Origin: Lunularia cruciata
Lineage: Eukaryota > Streptophyta > Marchantiopsida > Lunulariales > Lunulariaceae
Length of the DNA: 64,000 nucleotides
Direction of reading: 5' to 3'
Assembly (NCBI GenBank): GCA_948567375.1
Contig: OX419755.1
Span: 72,172,944 to 72,236,943, forward strand
Shown: positions 1 through 9,992 of the stretch, piece after piece
Numbering within the stretch: position 1 is the stretch's first letter
How the letters are laid out: the number at the start of each line of letters is the position of its first letter
Notes under the pieces: model-generated
What the model was told of the DNA's origin: nothing
The model's input: only the letters and a program-made list of their open reading frames with translations
Databases searched by the model: none
Translations under genes and position numbers: made by a program

Positions 1-287
1 TCTACTTTATCTACACCACAAAAATATATTCATCTTCCTCCAAAGCTTGTTATATGGTTGCTTCATTAACAAAATTCCTATTTGGGACTCATCTCTCTTC
101 AAAGCTTGCTCCATGGTTGCTTTCTTGACAAACTTCTCATCTTGGGACTCATCTCCCTTCAAAGCTTACTCTAAGTGCACCTTGACAAACTTCCCATCAC
201 GAGATTGACTATTCTTAGGTGTTGTACTCAAAGTGCCAAACAACCTAATTGGAAATTCTTACCTTGGTGTTGTACTTGACTTTATCA

Positions 288-599
288 TCAATTCCAATCA
301 AATTGAACCTTATGATGCTCAAGAAAAGGTAGATCTCGAATGACATTATAATGTAGAGGTGCCACTACAAATCTTATACACTCTAAATACTCTTTCACAA
401 TCTCAAAAGTAATAGGATACAAGATACAAAATACAAAACCCTTTCTACCATCCACCATCATCAATCTACTTCCAATTATTGGCTTGATAAGAATATGTAG
501 TTCCTTTGCTAATTGTATGGACAAGCAATTTTTTGAACTTCTCAAATTAACCAAAATCATACAACCATGATCAAATATCATACCTTGCAAGTGAAGCAA
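288..599 (-). pseudogene. Retropepsin (gypsy protease) remnant of element A
   Basis: An open stretch of 103 codons aligns by eye with the gypsy aspartic protease. The C-terminal motif reads HYNVIRDLPFLEHHKVQFDWN-like, where the family has a YDVILGxPWL...DWN pattern. The active-site region near the start reads DHGC where D-S/T-G is expected, so the enzyme is dead. It matches the copy at 3649-3864, whose motif is better kept (YYDVILGLPWLECHKVQFDW). It lies after gag and before RT in the element, as expected. The leading codon is not a real start, since the protease would be part of a polyprotein. Confidence 0.75.
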
Positions 600-730
600 A
601 CGTGCATAGGTTGAACCTTTGATCCCAATAGGTAACTCAAAATCTACTACTGGGATTTGTTGTTTCCTTGATCATTTTGCTCCACAAACTCCATCTGAGC
701 AACTTTTTGAGGTCACCTATTCTTGAGTGG

Positions 731-772
731 ACATTCAACGGTGCAATGTCCAAGTTGGTGACAATGGAAAGA
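731..772 (-). pseudogene. Gag zinc-knuckle remnant of element A
   Basis: Read on the minus strand, this 14-codon block is SFHCHQLGHCTVEC. It fits the CX2CX4HX4C nucleocapsid knuckle except that the first Cys has become Ser (TGT to TCT). It sits between the gag body and the protease and marks this part as the end of gag. Confidence 0.65.
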
Positions 773-1812
773 ATCACTATTCTATTGCAATTTTTCTCTA
801 TCTGTGGTCTCCATTGAATGACATCAATCTCCATTGTTGCCAGCTCCTCCACCCTTATGTAGTGTATTGGTATGTTTTGTGAAAGTCAAGGTGTAGACCA
901 AGTTGTTGCAACCAAGGAATCAACACATTTGGCCAACCGCAATGCTTCCTCCAATTTTGTAGCTCTCACATAGTTACCTCTAATTTGGTTTGTGACTTCA
1001 AGTCCTTCACAAATTGATCTTGAGCTTTACTTTCCAATATATCTAGAATTTGTATGATGGTGTTTTGGAATTGCATGATGTAACTTCTTAAAGAGCCAAT
1101 CTACTTCAACTCTGCCATCTTATCTTGTGTAGGTTGTGTGGCATTTATAGCTTGGAATCGACCATTTATTACACTCTTCAATTTTGCCCATGTCAAGATT
1201 GGTGCAAAAATTTTCCATTTAGCTTGCTCTACTTGGAATCGCCATTATAACTTTGCTATTCCATCCAATTGGCTAAAAGCCAAGAGAATCTATTTTTTTC
1301 ATCTTGAAGATTGGTAGCCTTGAAATAACATTTGCAATCAAACAAAACGTTCTCCACTACACTCAAAAGATTCTTGCCTTTAAAAACCGTGGGTTTTTAA
1401 AGGCAAATGTGGTCTTCTCCTTCTCAAATTGGTACTCTTTCTTCATGCTCTTCTTGTTAATGATCTTGTTCTTCCAAGAATTGAATAAGGTGCTCAATTT
1501 GTTGCTGCATAGCAATGATAACCTTGGGTATTACTGTCATGGTTACTACTCTATCACACCCCCTCCCAATCGATCTAATTTATTAATATATAGATGCAAC
1601 ACGTCCATCATTCTCCATAAGTTATAATCAAAAGTACATAGGGATCCTTGGACAAGGTGATTGTATTTAGAAAATCTTACCCAAAGCATGAGATGATGAA
1701 CTATGTGAAATGATGCTTGGGTAGTACTTGGACACAAAAATCCCAATGGTTTGGCAAAAATAGATTTGGTGATCTAAAAATTCCATCGATCCTATTCTTA
1801 CTCTAATACTAA

Positions 1813-2204
1813 TGTAAAAGATCAAAGACCAAGGAGAGAAATAAGAGAATGGAAGCTCACATTAGGACATGTAAATGAGGAAAACTCCAAGTCTAGCATG
1901 AGTTTTAGCTCTAGTATTTATAGGGAGTATACAAGGCTCTTGAGAAGCTTCTCAAGAAGCTTCCTTGAGCCATTTTCTTGGAGTGCAAGCCAAGTTAACA
2001 TGGAAGATTCTCAAGAAATTTCCTTCTAGAAGTTGCCTACTTGGCATACAAGCTAAGCTAGTTGGAAGTTCCTATAAGCTTCCTACTTGGGATGCAAGTT
2101 AAGCTAGCCAAGAAGCTTCCCAAGAAGCTTCCTAGATACTTTTGGAATATTCAAGGCTAATTTGTCTTCTTTGCTACTTTGTTAGCCCTAACTACTTTGT
2201 CGCT
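1813..2204 (-). mobile_element. 5' LTR of element A (heat-shock-element LTR family), main part
   Basis: This LTR reads right to left. It begins TGTAAGAATATGGAGTTT at 2826-2809, is interrupted by a solo LTR2 (2210-2808), resumes at 2209, and ends TTTTACA at 1813, next to the primer binding site. Without the insertion it is about 410 bp. It shares nearly its whole length with the LTRs at 5169-5589 and 41196-41620. A TATAAATA box lies at 1922-1915 on the minus strand. Upstream of it (about 1940-2160) are several GAAnnTTC repeats, more decayed than in the other two copies (GAAtaTTC near 2155, GAAgcTTC pairs near 1945 and 2112). Confidence 0.85.
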
Positions 2205-2209
2205 AAACT

Positions 2210-2808
2210 TGTAATACAAGTAGCTAGACATATTATCTAGAGGTGAAAAGTGACTTGGTAACATCTAGAAGGATTTTGTGTACAATGGGCTAGGTAGATC
2301 AAATAGAGGTTTCACCAAAAGAGTACTTTTACTAATAAGGTAGAAGCCAAAAATAGCTTGAAAACTTTAGAGTCAATTTCAAAGGCCTAAACAGATGAAT
2401 TAGGCCTCAAAAGTGAAAAGCTTCTTGCCTCTTACGAAAAATAGGCTTGAATTCTCCCCCCTATGATTCATCTCATTGAGAGCTTTCCAATGGTACCTCA
2501 CCTACACAATTATGAGCTCCATATAAGAAGATTCCCTAAAGATTCCCTTTAGTCAAACCCATTTGACCAACTAGATAGGACAAGGACTAACATGTCACCC
2601 ATCCAAACAACTAATCCAAGGATAAAGCTTGCTAATAGGTCAACAATGCATGTATATGATCCAAGGGTGGAGCTTCCTTTGAGGGGATTCTCTTTTCTAT
2701 ATAATAAAGAGAAGGTGCTCCTTTGGGGCATCGGAGAATTGAGTGTGAAACTTGTATTTCCTCTCTTGTATTTCTCTTGAAGAGTTCTCTTGTCCTTAGA
2801 GTATTACA
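2210..2808 (+). mobile_element. Solo LTR2 inserted in the LTR of element A
   Basis: This is a complete 599-bp solo LTR. It starts TGTAATAC and ends GTATTACA, a perfect 8-bp terminal inverted repeat, and is flanked by the 5-bp target duplication AAACT (2205-2209 and 2809-2813). Removing it restores the LTR of element A. A TATA box (TATATAATA) at about 2698-2706 lies roughly 100 bp before the 3' end. The last 150 bp resemble the LTR tail before element G (54660-54801), which fixes the orientation as plus. A second solo copy, inverted, lies at 35538-36117. The open frames inside (for example 2592-2780) are also seen in that copy but are not likely to be genes. Confidence 0.9.
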
Positions 2809-2826
2809 AAACTCCATATTCTTACA
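2809..2826 (-). mobile_element. Outer 18 bp of the element A LTR
   Basis: The minus strand reads TGTAAGAATATGGAGTTT, matching the start of the 41196 LTR (TGTAACAATATGGAGTTT). These bases were cut off from the rest of the LTR by LTR2. At 2827 the sequence becomes the RT of element B, so this is the exact edge of the insertion of A into B. Confidence 0.85.
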
Positions 2827-3110
2827 AAAAGGTAGAACTCTCCATTCAAAATGCCCATAGCTTGTACAAAAGGTAGTCTTTTGCACATCATCCCTATTAA
2901 TGGGGATTTGCCAATAGCCTCTATGAAGATCCAACTTAGAGAAATATCATGGTCCACTCAATTGATCAAGCAAGTCATAAATTCAAGGCAAGGGATATGC
3001 ATTCTTCACCATTTTTTTTATTGAGCCCATGGTAATCAATACAAAAACAAAGTCATCCATCCTTCTTTGGAACAAATAGTACTGGTGCTCCCCAAGGAGA
3101 TGTACTATGT
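2827..3110 (-). pseudogene. Reverse transcriptase N-terminal half, element B
   Basis: The minus strand carries the gypsy RT core: DLHRGYWQIPINRDDVQKTT, then a YGHFEW motif and LPF. Upstream, around 3060-3110, a decayed stretch fits the family motif GAPVLFVPKKDG. The next block (GLTNAP and the YxDD catalytic motif) is absent because the LTR of element A interrupts it at 2826. Stops and frameshifts show that it is inactive. Confidence 0.8.
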
Positions 3111-3648
3111 CATATGAAATCATTCTCCAACAGCTCCAAAATTGTTGTTCTTAATTCCTCCAACTCCTTTGGTGAGAGCTAATAGATTGGTCTAATCATT
3201 GGATTACTCCTTGAGAATAACTCAATCTTGAAGGGCATATCACAATTGGGGGTAATCCTTTTGGCAGATCATCCAATAACACATTCGTAAACTCTTGAAC
3301 TATTTGATCAAGTGTTGCTTGATGAGGCTCTTGACACTCCTCAAATTCTCCTTGTGCAATTGGCTTGATCCATACCATGAAAAAAACCTTATCTTCTTCC
3401 AAAGCTTACTCTATAACTACTTCATTGACAAACTTTCTATCTATGTACTTATCTTCCTTCAAAGCTTGATATATGGCTGCTTCACTGAAAAACTTCTCAT
3501 CTTGGGACGTATCTTCTTTCAAAACTTGCTCTATGGTTGCTAGCCTGACAAACTTCTCATCTTGTGACTAACAATTCTTAGGTGTCTTACTTAAAAGTGC
3601 CATACAACCTAATAAAAAATTCCTACCTTGGTGTTGTAGTTGAATTTT

Positions 3649-3864
3649 TCATTGATTCCAATCAAATTGAACCTTATGACATTCAAGCCAAGGCAAACCC
3701 AAAATGACATCATAGTATAGAGGTGCCACTACAAACCTCATACACTCCAAAAACTCCTTCCTAAACTTGAAGGTAACAAGATGCAAGGAACAAAATGTAT
3801 AACACTTTCTACCATTTGCCATCATCAATCTACTTTCAATTACCGTTTTGATAAGAATACTCAA
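3649..3864 (-). pseudogene. Retropepsin (gypsy protease) remnant of element B
   Basis: The open frame ends in YYDVILGLPWLECHKVQFDW, a well-kept C-terminal motif of gypsy proteases. The active-site triad, upstream near 3900-3930, is damaged. It is a second copy of the block at 288-599. Confidence 0.8.
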
Positions 3865-4010
3865 TTCCTTTGCTAATTGTATAGATATGCAATTCTCTAA
3901 ATTTCCAAAATCCTACAACCATGATCAGATATCATACCTTGCAAGTGAAGCAAACTTACATAGGTCAAGCCTTCAATCCCATAGAACTAATCAAGTTCTC
4001 AATAGGTGGC

Positions 4011-4208
4011 TCAAAATCTCCTACTAGGATTCCTTGTTTTCTTGATCATTCCGCTCCACAACCTCCATTTGGGCAATTTGTCAAGATTGCTCATTCTTGA
4101 GTGGATATTAAACAATATGATGTCCATTCTAGCAACAATAAAAGCAATCACTATTTTGCCACAATCTTTCCCAATCCATTGTACCAAGTGGTCTCCGTTG
4201 GATAGCAT
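4011..4208 (-). pseudogene. Gag C-terminal region, element B
   Basis: This open frame matches the gag end of element A (637-852), including the zinc-knuckle area near 4100-4145, in which the cysteines are largely lost. The sequence between it and the LTR (4260-5000) aligns along its length with 860-1780 of element A, so it is the same gag with many stops. Confidence 0.65.
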
Positions 4209-5168
4209 AAATCTCCATCAATACTGGCTCCTTCATAGGTGTGTAATGTGCTAGTTTGTTTTGTGAAGGTCAAGGTTGAGACCAATTTCTTGCAACCAAG
4301 GAATCAAAGCGCTTTGCTAGCTACATAGCTTCTTCCAAGTATTTTAGCTCTCACTTAGTCACTTCTAATTTGGTTCATGACTTCAAGCCTCTCACAAATT
4401 GATCTTGAGCTTCACCATCCATTATATCTAGAATATGCATAATGGTGTTATGGAATTGCGTGATGTAGCTTCTTATAGAACCCATCTGCTTCAACTCTGC
4501 CAACTTATCTCATGTGACATTTATCACTTAGAATTGCCCAATTATTGCACCCTTGATTTCTTCCTATCTCAAGATTGGTGCAACAAATTGCCTTTCAACT
4601 TGCTACACTTGGAACCGTCACCATAGCTTTGCTGCTCTGTCCAATTGGCTTGAAGCTAAGAGGATTTGTTTGGGTTCATCTTGAAAATTTGTAGCCTCAA
4701 AATAACATTCATAATCAAATAAAAAATTCTCCATTGCACTCAAGAGACTCTTGCCATCAAATACCTTTGGTTTTGGAAATTGGATTTGGTCTTCTCCTTC
4801 TTGAAATGGTGCTCTCTCTACTTGCTCTTGTCATTGTTGGTCTTGTTCATCCAACAATCAAGTAAGGTGTTTGATTTGTTGCTAGCAATGATAACCATAT
4901 GTATTGCTACCATGGCTACTTCTCTATCACACTATTCCTGATTTATCTAATTTACTAACACATAGATTCAACATATCCACTATTCTCCATAAGTTATAAC
5001 CTGAAGTACCAGGGGTTCCTCAAACAAAGTGATTGCATTTAGAAAATTTGCCCAAACATGAGGTGATGAATTGTGTGAAATAATCCTTGGGTAGTACATA
5101 AACGCAATAATCTCAATGGATTTGGTGGTCCATAAATTTCATCCATCCCATTCTTACTCTAATACCAA

Positions 5169-5589
5169 TATAAAAGACCGAGACCAAGCAAATAAATAAG
5201 AGAATGGAAGATCACATTAGGGTACTTGAATAAGGGAAATTCCAAATGCCTAGCATTGAGCTTTGGTATTTATAGGAAGCATACAAGGCTCTTGAGAAGC
5301 TTCTCAAGAAGCTTCTTTTGAACCACTTTCTTGGAGTGCAAGCCAAGTTAACTGGGAAGCTTCTCAAGAAGCTTCCTTCTAGAACACGCCTACTTGGCAT
5401 AGAAACTAAGCTAGTTGGGAGCTTCTAGAAGCTTCCTTATAGAAGCTACCTTCTTGGGATGCAAGCAAAGCTAGTCGGAAAGCTTTCAAAGAAGCTTCTT
5501 AGATACTTCTAGAATCTTCTATGCTAATTTGCCCTATTTTTTACTTTGTTAGCCCTAACTAAATTCATCACTAATTCCATATTGTTACA
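5169..5589 (-). mobile_element. 5' LTR of element B (heat-shock-element LTR family)
   Basis: A 421-bp LTR read right to left from TGTAACAATATGGAATTAG (5589) to TTTTATA (5169), followed directly by the primer binding site. A TATAAATA box lies at 5274-5267 on the minus strand. Upstream of it, at 5296-5519, lie repeated GAAnnTTC units. Perfect three-unit heat-shock elements occur at 5423-5435 (TTCtaGAAgcTTC) and 5507-5519 (TTCtaGAAtcTTC). Looser clusters of paired units are at 5296-5315 and 5356-5384. The orientation agrees with the coding direction of element B. Confidence 0.9.
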
Positions 5590-6229
5590 AGTATCCAACA
5601 TCTTCCAATGCACATTGTGTATCATGTAGTACCTACAAGTGTATACCAAGCATCATCTAGCGCCTTCTTGCCTTCTTACATAAGATCTATCAAGGCAACA
5701 ACATAATTTTTTGTAAACTTGATGTTTGTGAAGGCAACAATATATGAATAATTTTTTATAAAATTGGTGTTTATTTGCAACTATGGAAAAAATAGTGGAA
5801 ACATTATTAGATTTACATGAGATGAAAAATTGAAGAATGATAGTTTTGTTATAGAGAAACATGTTCTCATTTGAGTATATCAAGATGATGAACAAGGCAT
5901 TGTTGCATCACCCTTGACATACTTTATTCTCTATCAAGCTCCATTCCATTAAAAGACATTTTTGAATCTATTTGAGTTTCTTTTATAAATTTTCCATCAT
6001 CTTTTGACCAAACATTTAACCTATTGATTGAAGAGTCGTGTAAAATAATAAAAATTGAAACCCACTAAAATAAATATACATTTCTACCATTGTATTAAGT
6101 TGCACTCTCAACTCACAAAGAGAATGTTATCTAGCTTTCAATACTCCTAAACAATGCTTATTTATCACTCTTGCCTTTGCCAAATATTTGTCAAACTCTT
6201 GCTTGTCCTCCATTCATGCCTGCTTGAAA
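5590..6229. other. Repeat-flanked spacer with a short tandem repeat
   Basis: No gene is visible. Two imperfect copies of a unit of about 40 bp (AAGGCAACAA...TTGTAAA...TTGATGTTT) stand in tandem at about 5692-5775. The rest is AT-rich. Confidence 0.5.
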
Positions 6230-7235
6230 GAGTGGACTAAGTGATACATAGGTACATGACTAGAATCATCTAAAAGGTGTTTTTGGTCTCAAAACTATGC
6301 CATCTCCCTCTCCGGTTCAAATCATACTATAATGATGATTTTTTCAAACAAGTCATGTTGTGACATGACCTTGGCATTCATGAAAATAAATAAATAAAAT
6401 CTAACCTTTAATAAAATCATGGAAAAGTTACAATAAGGAGAACCAATGCCAATGAACTGAACAAAAGAACAAAGCAAAATATAGATATAGAACACTTATC
6501 TCATGTAAAATGTATAATTCTCCTTTTATCATCATAAATCACTTGGCCGTTTATGGACTATGAGCACTTTCTACTAAAATAGATTTCTCTATCCATAGAA
6601 GATCAAGCTATGAGAGGAAACAATTTTCCAGCTATCAAACCAACCCAATCAAGGAAACCTTTGTGTGCAAAAACTACGGATATTCTCCTCCTCTCCTAGT
6701 GCTCATGCCATGCAATGGGACTCTTCATCAAATCTAATATGGCAGTCATAACTTTGTTGATAAAGGTAACTGTTGAACCCATACTAATGCCCCAAATGTT
6801 TAACTCCTTTGCAACACAAGCTCCATTAATATGATACCCAAATCTATCAAGAACTAGAGCTACTTGGATCCATATTGGTGTTTGCTCATATTGGTAGTTC
6901 TTTTCAAAAACATGGTGCATTTTTATCAAAACTACTAATGTTGACAAGAAATTAACATCCATTCTAGTAAGCTAGCAAAAGATCTTCACATCTAGATTTC
7001 TAAAATATTTTATCGCAAGTTCTTGACTACGATGGTAAGTAACTTGGGGTTCCAAGTATCTATGCAAATGTGCATACTCCCACCCAATAATCAATGATTC
7101 TAACATATATAAGTCTCCTTCTTCATCTTCATCTTTTAGTCCTTGCTGCAATATCTCCAAACCTAATTGTAAAACCCATTGTATACATTTCTTAATGTTT
7201 CTAGTTAGTTCTCCACGAGTGCTATCTCTCCACAT
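6230..7235 (-). pseudogene. PIF/Harbinger-type transposase relic
   Basis: Two open blocks (7235-6972 and 6962-6696) and decayed sequence down to about 6230 fit the DDE nuclease of PIF/Harbinger transposons (HARBI1 family). The first part holds the QVALVLDRFGYH and GISMGSTVTFINKV segments, matching the family pattern with a helix-turn-helix-like GVSxGTV. It ends in IAWHEH, in place of the usual IxWP. Further on, the minus strand reads through stops a stretch like GFLDWVGLIAGKLFPL and then YFSRKCS-SINGQVIYDDKRRI. This fits the catalytic block (GFxxxxGxIDGT, ExYFxRKxxYSxNxQxxxD). The catalytic DG has become AG here, so the enzyme is dead. No terminal inverted repeats were found. Confidence 0.75.
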
Positions 7236-9440
7236 GTTCTACTTCATACTCCTTGATTCTTGAATCACCAAAAATAACACCTATAAGTGCTACCATTTGA
7301 CATGCTATACTCTCCTCACTTCACATTCTATGCACAATGAACAAGAGAGCAAGATAAGAAATTCATTTTCTAACTTGTACTAGTTGAACAATGAAATTTT
7401 AAATAATCAAACTGAGGAATTTGGATTGCACGTCAACCAAATTCACTCCTCCTTCCAACCTTCACACAATCCGCACACATTTCTTCCCACTTCGGGTCAA
7501 TTTTCTCATTCTTGTCCTCCTCATTCATCTCAACATCTTGCAATGTTCATTTGTTCTTGTACATCACTCCATATTTATCGCCCCCGTTGGTGGCCACCAC
7601 GTTCACCCTACACCATGCACTTTATTAATCCTAAAGTGTAATTAATGCTTTATGTTGCACCAACAAAAAACTCCATATCCCTTATTTCCTATGAACCACT
7701 TATGGAGTTTGCTAATAATAAGGAACATGGACTGAACTCCATAGTGAGACACTTTCTTCCTCCTGTGTGCATCAGGTATTGACTTAGTCAACGCTTTGTA
7801 ATAATCTAAATGAAAATATACAGAACTTAGTAAAACTATTTCTGAAAACCATAATGCTCTAACCGAGAAATTCTACTTGGAGTGTGCATACAATTGTAAA
7901 AGGTTGTATGCATGTTGTGTACTAATTAAGCATAACTAGATCAGTTTGATTTATATCAGTGCAATTTAATGATATCTGAAGATGGTTTTATTTTCTAGAT
8001 GATGCAAGCTACAACCATGGCAAATTCTATTCTGAACAAGATGTTATAAATTATACATTGTAAGGATTATTCTTTCGTATTCTCGAGTTATATCTATAGA
8101 AGATGAATCTTATGTACAATTTGGAAATTAAGGTTGTATCTTTAATATTCAAAATCTTATGAATATTCTTCAATGGGAGTGATGAATCTCATCATAGTTA
8201 AAGTAAATAAAGTTTCCGGGTGTTGGTTTAAGTAAATCCGAATCTGTCGGTCTAAACCATTTACAGATCACTTCAAGTGGAGAGTTATATGTTATAGCGT
8301 TGTACACCTCTCATCTACCCATTAAGAATGAAGAAAAAAATGAAAGAATATACGAATCGTTATAATGTAAATAGCCCTTTGGAGCGAAGTACACGGATTA
8401 TATATAGAGGTTTGAACTCTATCCGGATATAGTTAGGTATGTTTTCTATTATACATAGGGATGTTTGTGACTGTAAAAAGAATGAATTGAGATCAATGGT
8501 CTCATTGATTTTAGACTTTGTCTCATCCTTTTCTACGCGGTCGCCTTTCTCCATTTAGACTTTGAAATTTTAGTAAAGTTATTTACGGCTTTAGAAACTT
8601 CAAAGTTGAGTTGAGATAAAGTAATTTCAACAAACCTCATTCAGAGTCAACGAGGCGAACTATCATTGATTTCAAAACAGAATATTACTTTATAGAATAA
8701 CATAAGAGGATAAAATTTAAACCAATATAATACTTTCCAGTAAATTGTTGATAACATTTTACTTTCAAGGCCTGCTGACACCTCTTCACATGATTAGATG
8801 TTGGACAATCATTTTTAGATCCATTAAATACAGTCTTGTCCCAGTATGCACCGAAATTTATAAATTTAATTGGTAGTGTTTCGTTTAATACTTGTAAAGT
8901 TTAATGGGTATCTGTCTTTTCCTCTGATAACTCTAGTCAGTCTTCGTTAATTCGTTAGGGTTGGTATCTTCCCATTCATCGCCTGCAAAACCTGATGTGT
9001 ACACATAATAATTATTGTACACATCAGGTTATATTGCCTATGTACAATTAAACTTAATTCTTTTTATATCCGGACCTTGTATCTATGCTAACAAATTTTC
9101 TCCCAGTCGCAGTTAAAACCAAGAGAATTCTAATTTATAGCTACTTTTTGCAAACTCTCTGAAATGGAAAACCATGTATTTAAAATAAAAATAACGGCTA
9201 GTTCGGAGGGCGTATCTTGGATTGAATATACATCACACCCTAAATAAATTTGAATTTGAGTCACAGAGAAGTAATGAGGGGGCCCTGCTGGCATGTGCGT
9301 CCTCTCCAGAAGAGTAGGTCTCTACAGCTAGGCCACTTCTCCTTTTCCCCCAAGTGGAGGCAGTACAGGTAGCATGGGCTACCGTCGATGTGTGAGCTGG
9401 AAGGTCAAGATAGACTGCGACACAAGCAAGCAAATAAAGA
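7236..9440. other. Region between the Harbinger relic and the importin alpha gene
   Basis: No protein family is recognised. Short frames at 7384-7645 do not look coding. From about 7900 the sequence keeps more CpGs than the repeats on the left, and from 9200 it becomes GC-richer as the 5' flank of importin alpha. A strong hairpin lies at 8989-9030. Confidence 0.45.
8989..9030. repeat. Perfect 15-bp inverted repeat with 12-base loop
   Basis: The arms are AACCTGATGTGTACA (8989-9003) and TGTACACATCAGGTT (9016-9030), with loop CATAATAATTAT. They are fully complementary. It lies about 1 kb upstream of the importin alpha start codon. It could be the end of a small transposon, a protein-binding palindrome or chance; no target duplication was seen. 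Confidence 0.8.
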
Positions 9441-9992
9441 AGGAAATTTTTGTCTAGACTACCGGCCAAACCGGTTAGGTTCTGCCCGTGGCGCCAGCAG
9501 GCAAAGGGTGCGGGGAATCGACGGTGGACCCAAGATCGACGGCGGGGAGGAGCTCACTCTCCCGCCTGCCTCGCTTCCCTCCCTCCATCGTCCCTCGAGG
9601 GTCTCAGGGCCAGCAGGAGGCAGGGTCACAGAAAGAGAGGAAAGACAGGGAAAAGAGAGAGAGAGCCGAGAGAGAGTGCTCATCCCATCCCTCTCCTTCT
9701 GCTCCTTCTTCTTCTTCCTCACTTCGAATCTCTGGTCTCTTACTTTAGATCTCACATCTTTTTCTACACCGGGAGGCCAGACTGGCTTCACTCCGCTGCA
9801 CTTCTCTTCATCGTCTGCTTGATCGATATATCCTCGCGCGCAGCTGGTAGTGGTTGCAGATTTGTCTGAACAGGAAAGGAAGGAAAGAAGTACGGGAAAC
9901 AAGGAGCGAGAGAGCGCTTGGTCGCCGACTGTGCTGGTTTTCTTTTGATCGATTGCCGGCTTGAAGGCTTTTGTATTTCGTAACCCTGCAAG
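9440..9992 (+). promoter_or_regulatory. Probable 5' UTR and proximal promoter of importin alpha
   Basis: This GC-rich stretch contains purine-rich GA runs (about 9653-9677) and a CT-rich run (about 9693-9722), of the kind common in plant core promoters and 5' leaders and bound by GAGA-binding BPC proteins. It keeps its CpGs. No convincing TATA box was found, and the transcription start is not visible. The open frames here on both strands, including 240 codons on the minus strand (9459-10181), look like by-products of GC-rich sequence. Confidence 0.45.

Larger units (their letters stand above)
1..1812 (-). mobile_element. Gypsy element A, internal region (gag and protease part)
   Basis: This is the internal part of a decayed Ty3/gypsy LTR retrotransposon read from right to left and running off the window at base 1. 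It follows its 5' LTR (1813-2204) directly. A primer binding site like the 3' end of initiator Met tRNA lies at about 1797-1811 (reads TAGTATTAGAGTAAG; intact form TGGTATCAGAG). Then come a gag region with a zinc-knuckle remnant at 731-772 and a protease at 288-599. Frames are broken by stops that mostly look like C-to-T or G-to-A changes. Its partner copy is element B at 2827-5168, which shows the same order of domains. Integrase and 3' LTR would lie outside the window. Confidence 0.85.
2827..5168 (-). mobile_element. Gypsy element B, internal region cut off in RT by element A
   Basis: A decayed Ty3/gypsy element read right to left from its LTR at 5169-5589. The initiator-Met-type primer binding site is at about 5168-5154 (TTGGTATTAGAGTAAG). 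Then follow gag (about 4900-4011), protease (3864-3649), the linker before RT (3402-3196, with a DDLPKGLPP motif) and the N-terminal half of RT (about 3110-2827). RT stops at the codons for LPF, where element A starts. The missing right half of B should lie to the left of this window. It belongs to the same family as A and has the same orientation. Confidence 0.85.

Noticed and set aside
1900..2160. Palindrome-rich AAGCTT/TTCTAGAA arrays as a CRISPR-like or satellite repeat
   Set aside because: The units lie at fixed places within LTRs with target duplications and a TATA box; spacing is irregular and this is a plant nuclear sequence.
2592..2780. Open frame shared between 2592-2780 and 35754-35530
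   Set aside because: The similarity is explained by both lying in copies of LTR2, which is non-coding.
7671..7709. 9-bp inverted repeat AACTCCATA / TATGGAGTT
   Set aside because: Too short to separate from chance in AT-rich DNA.
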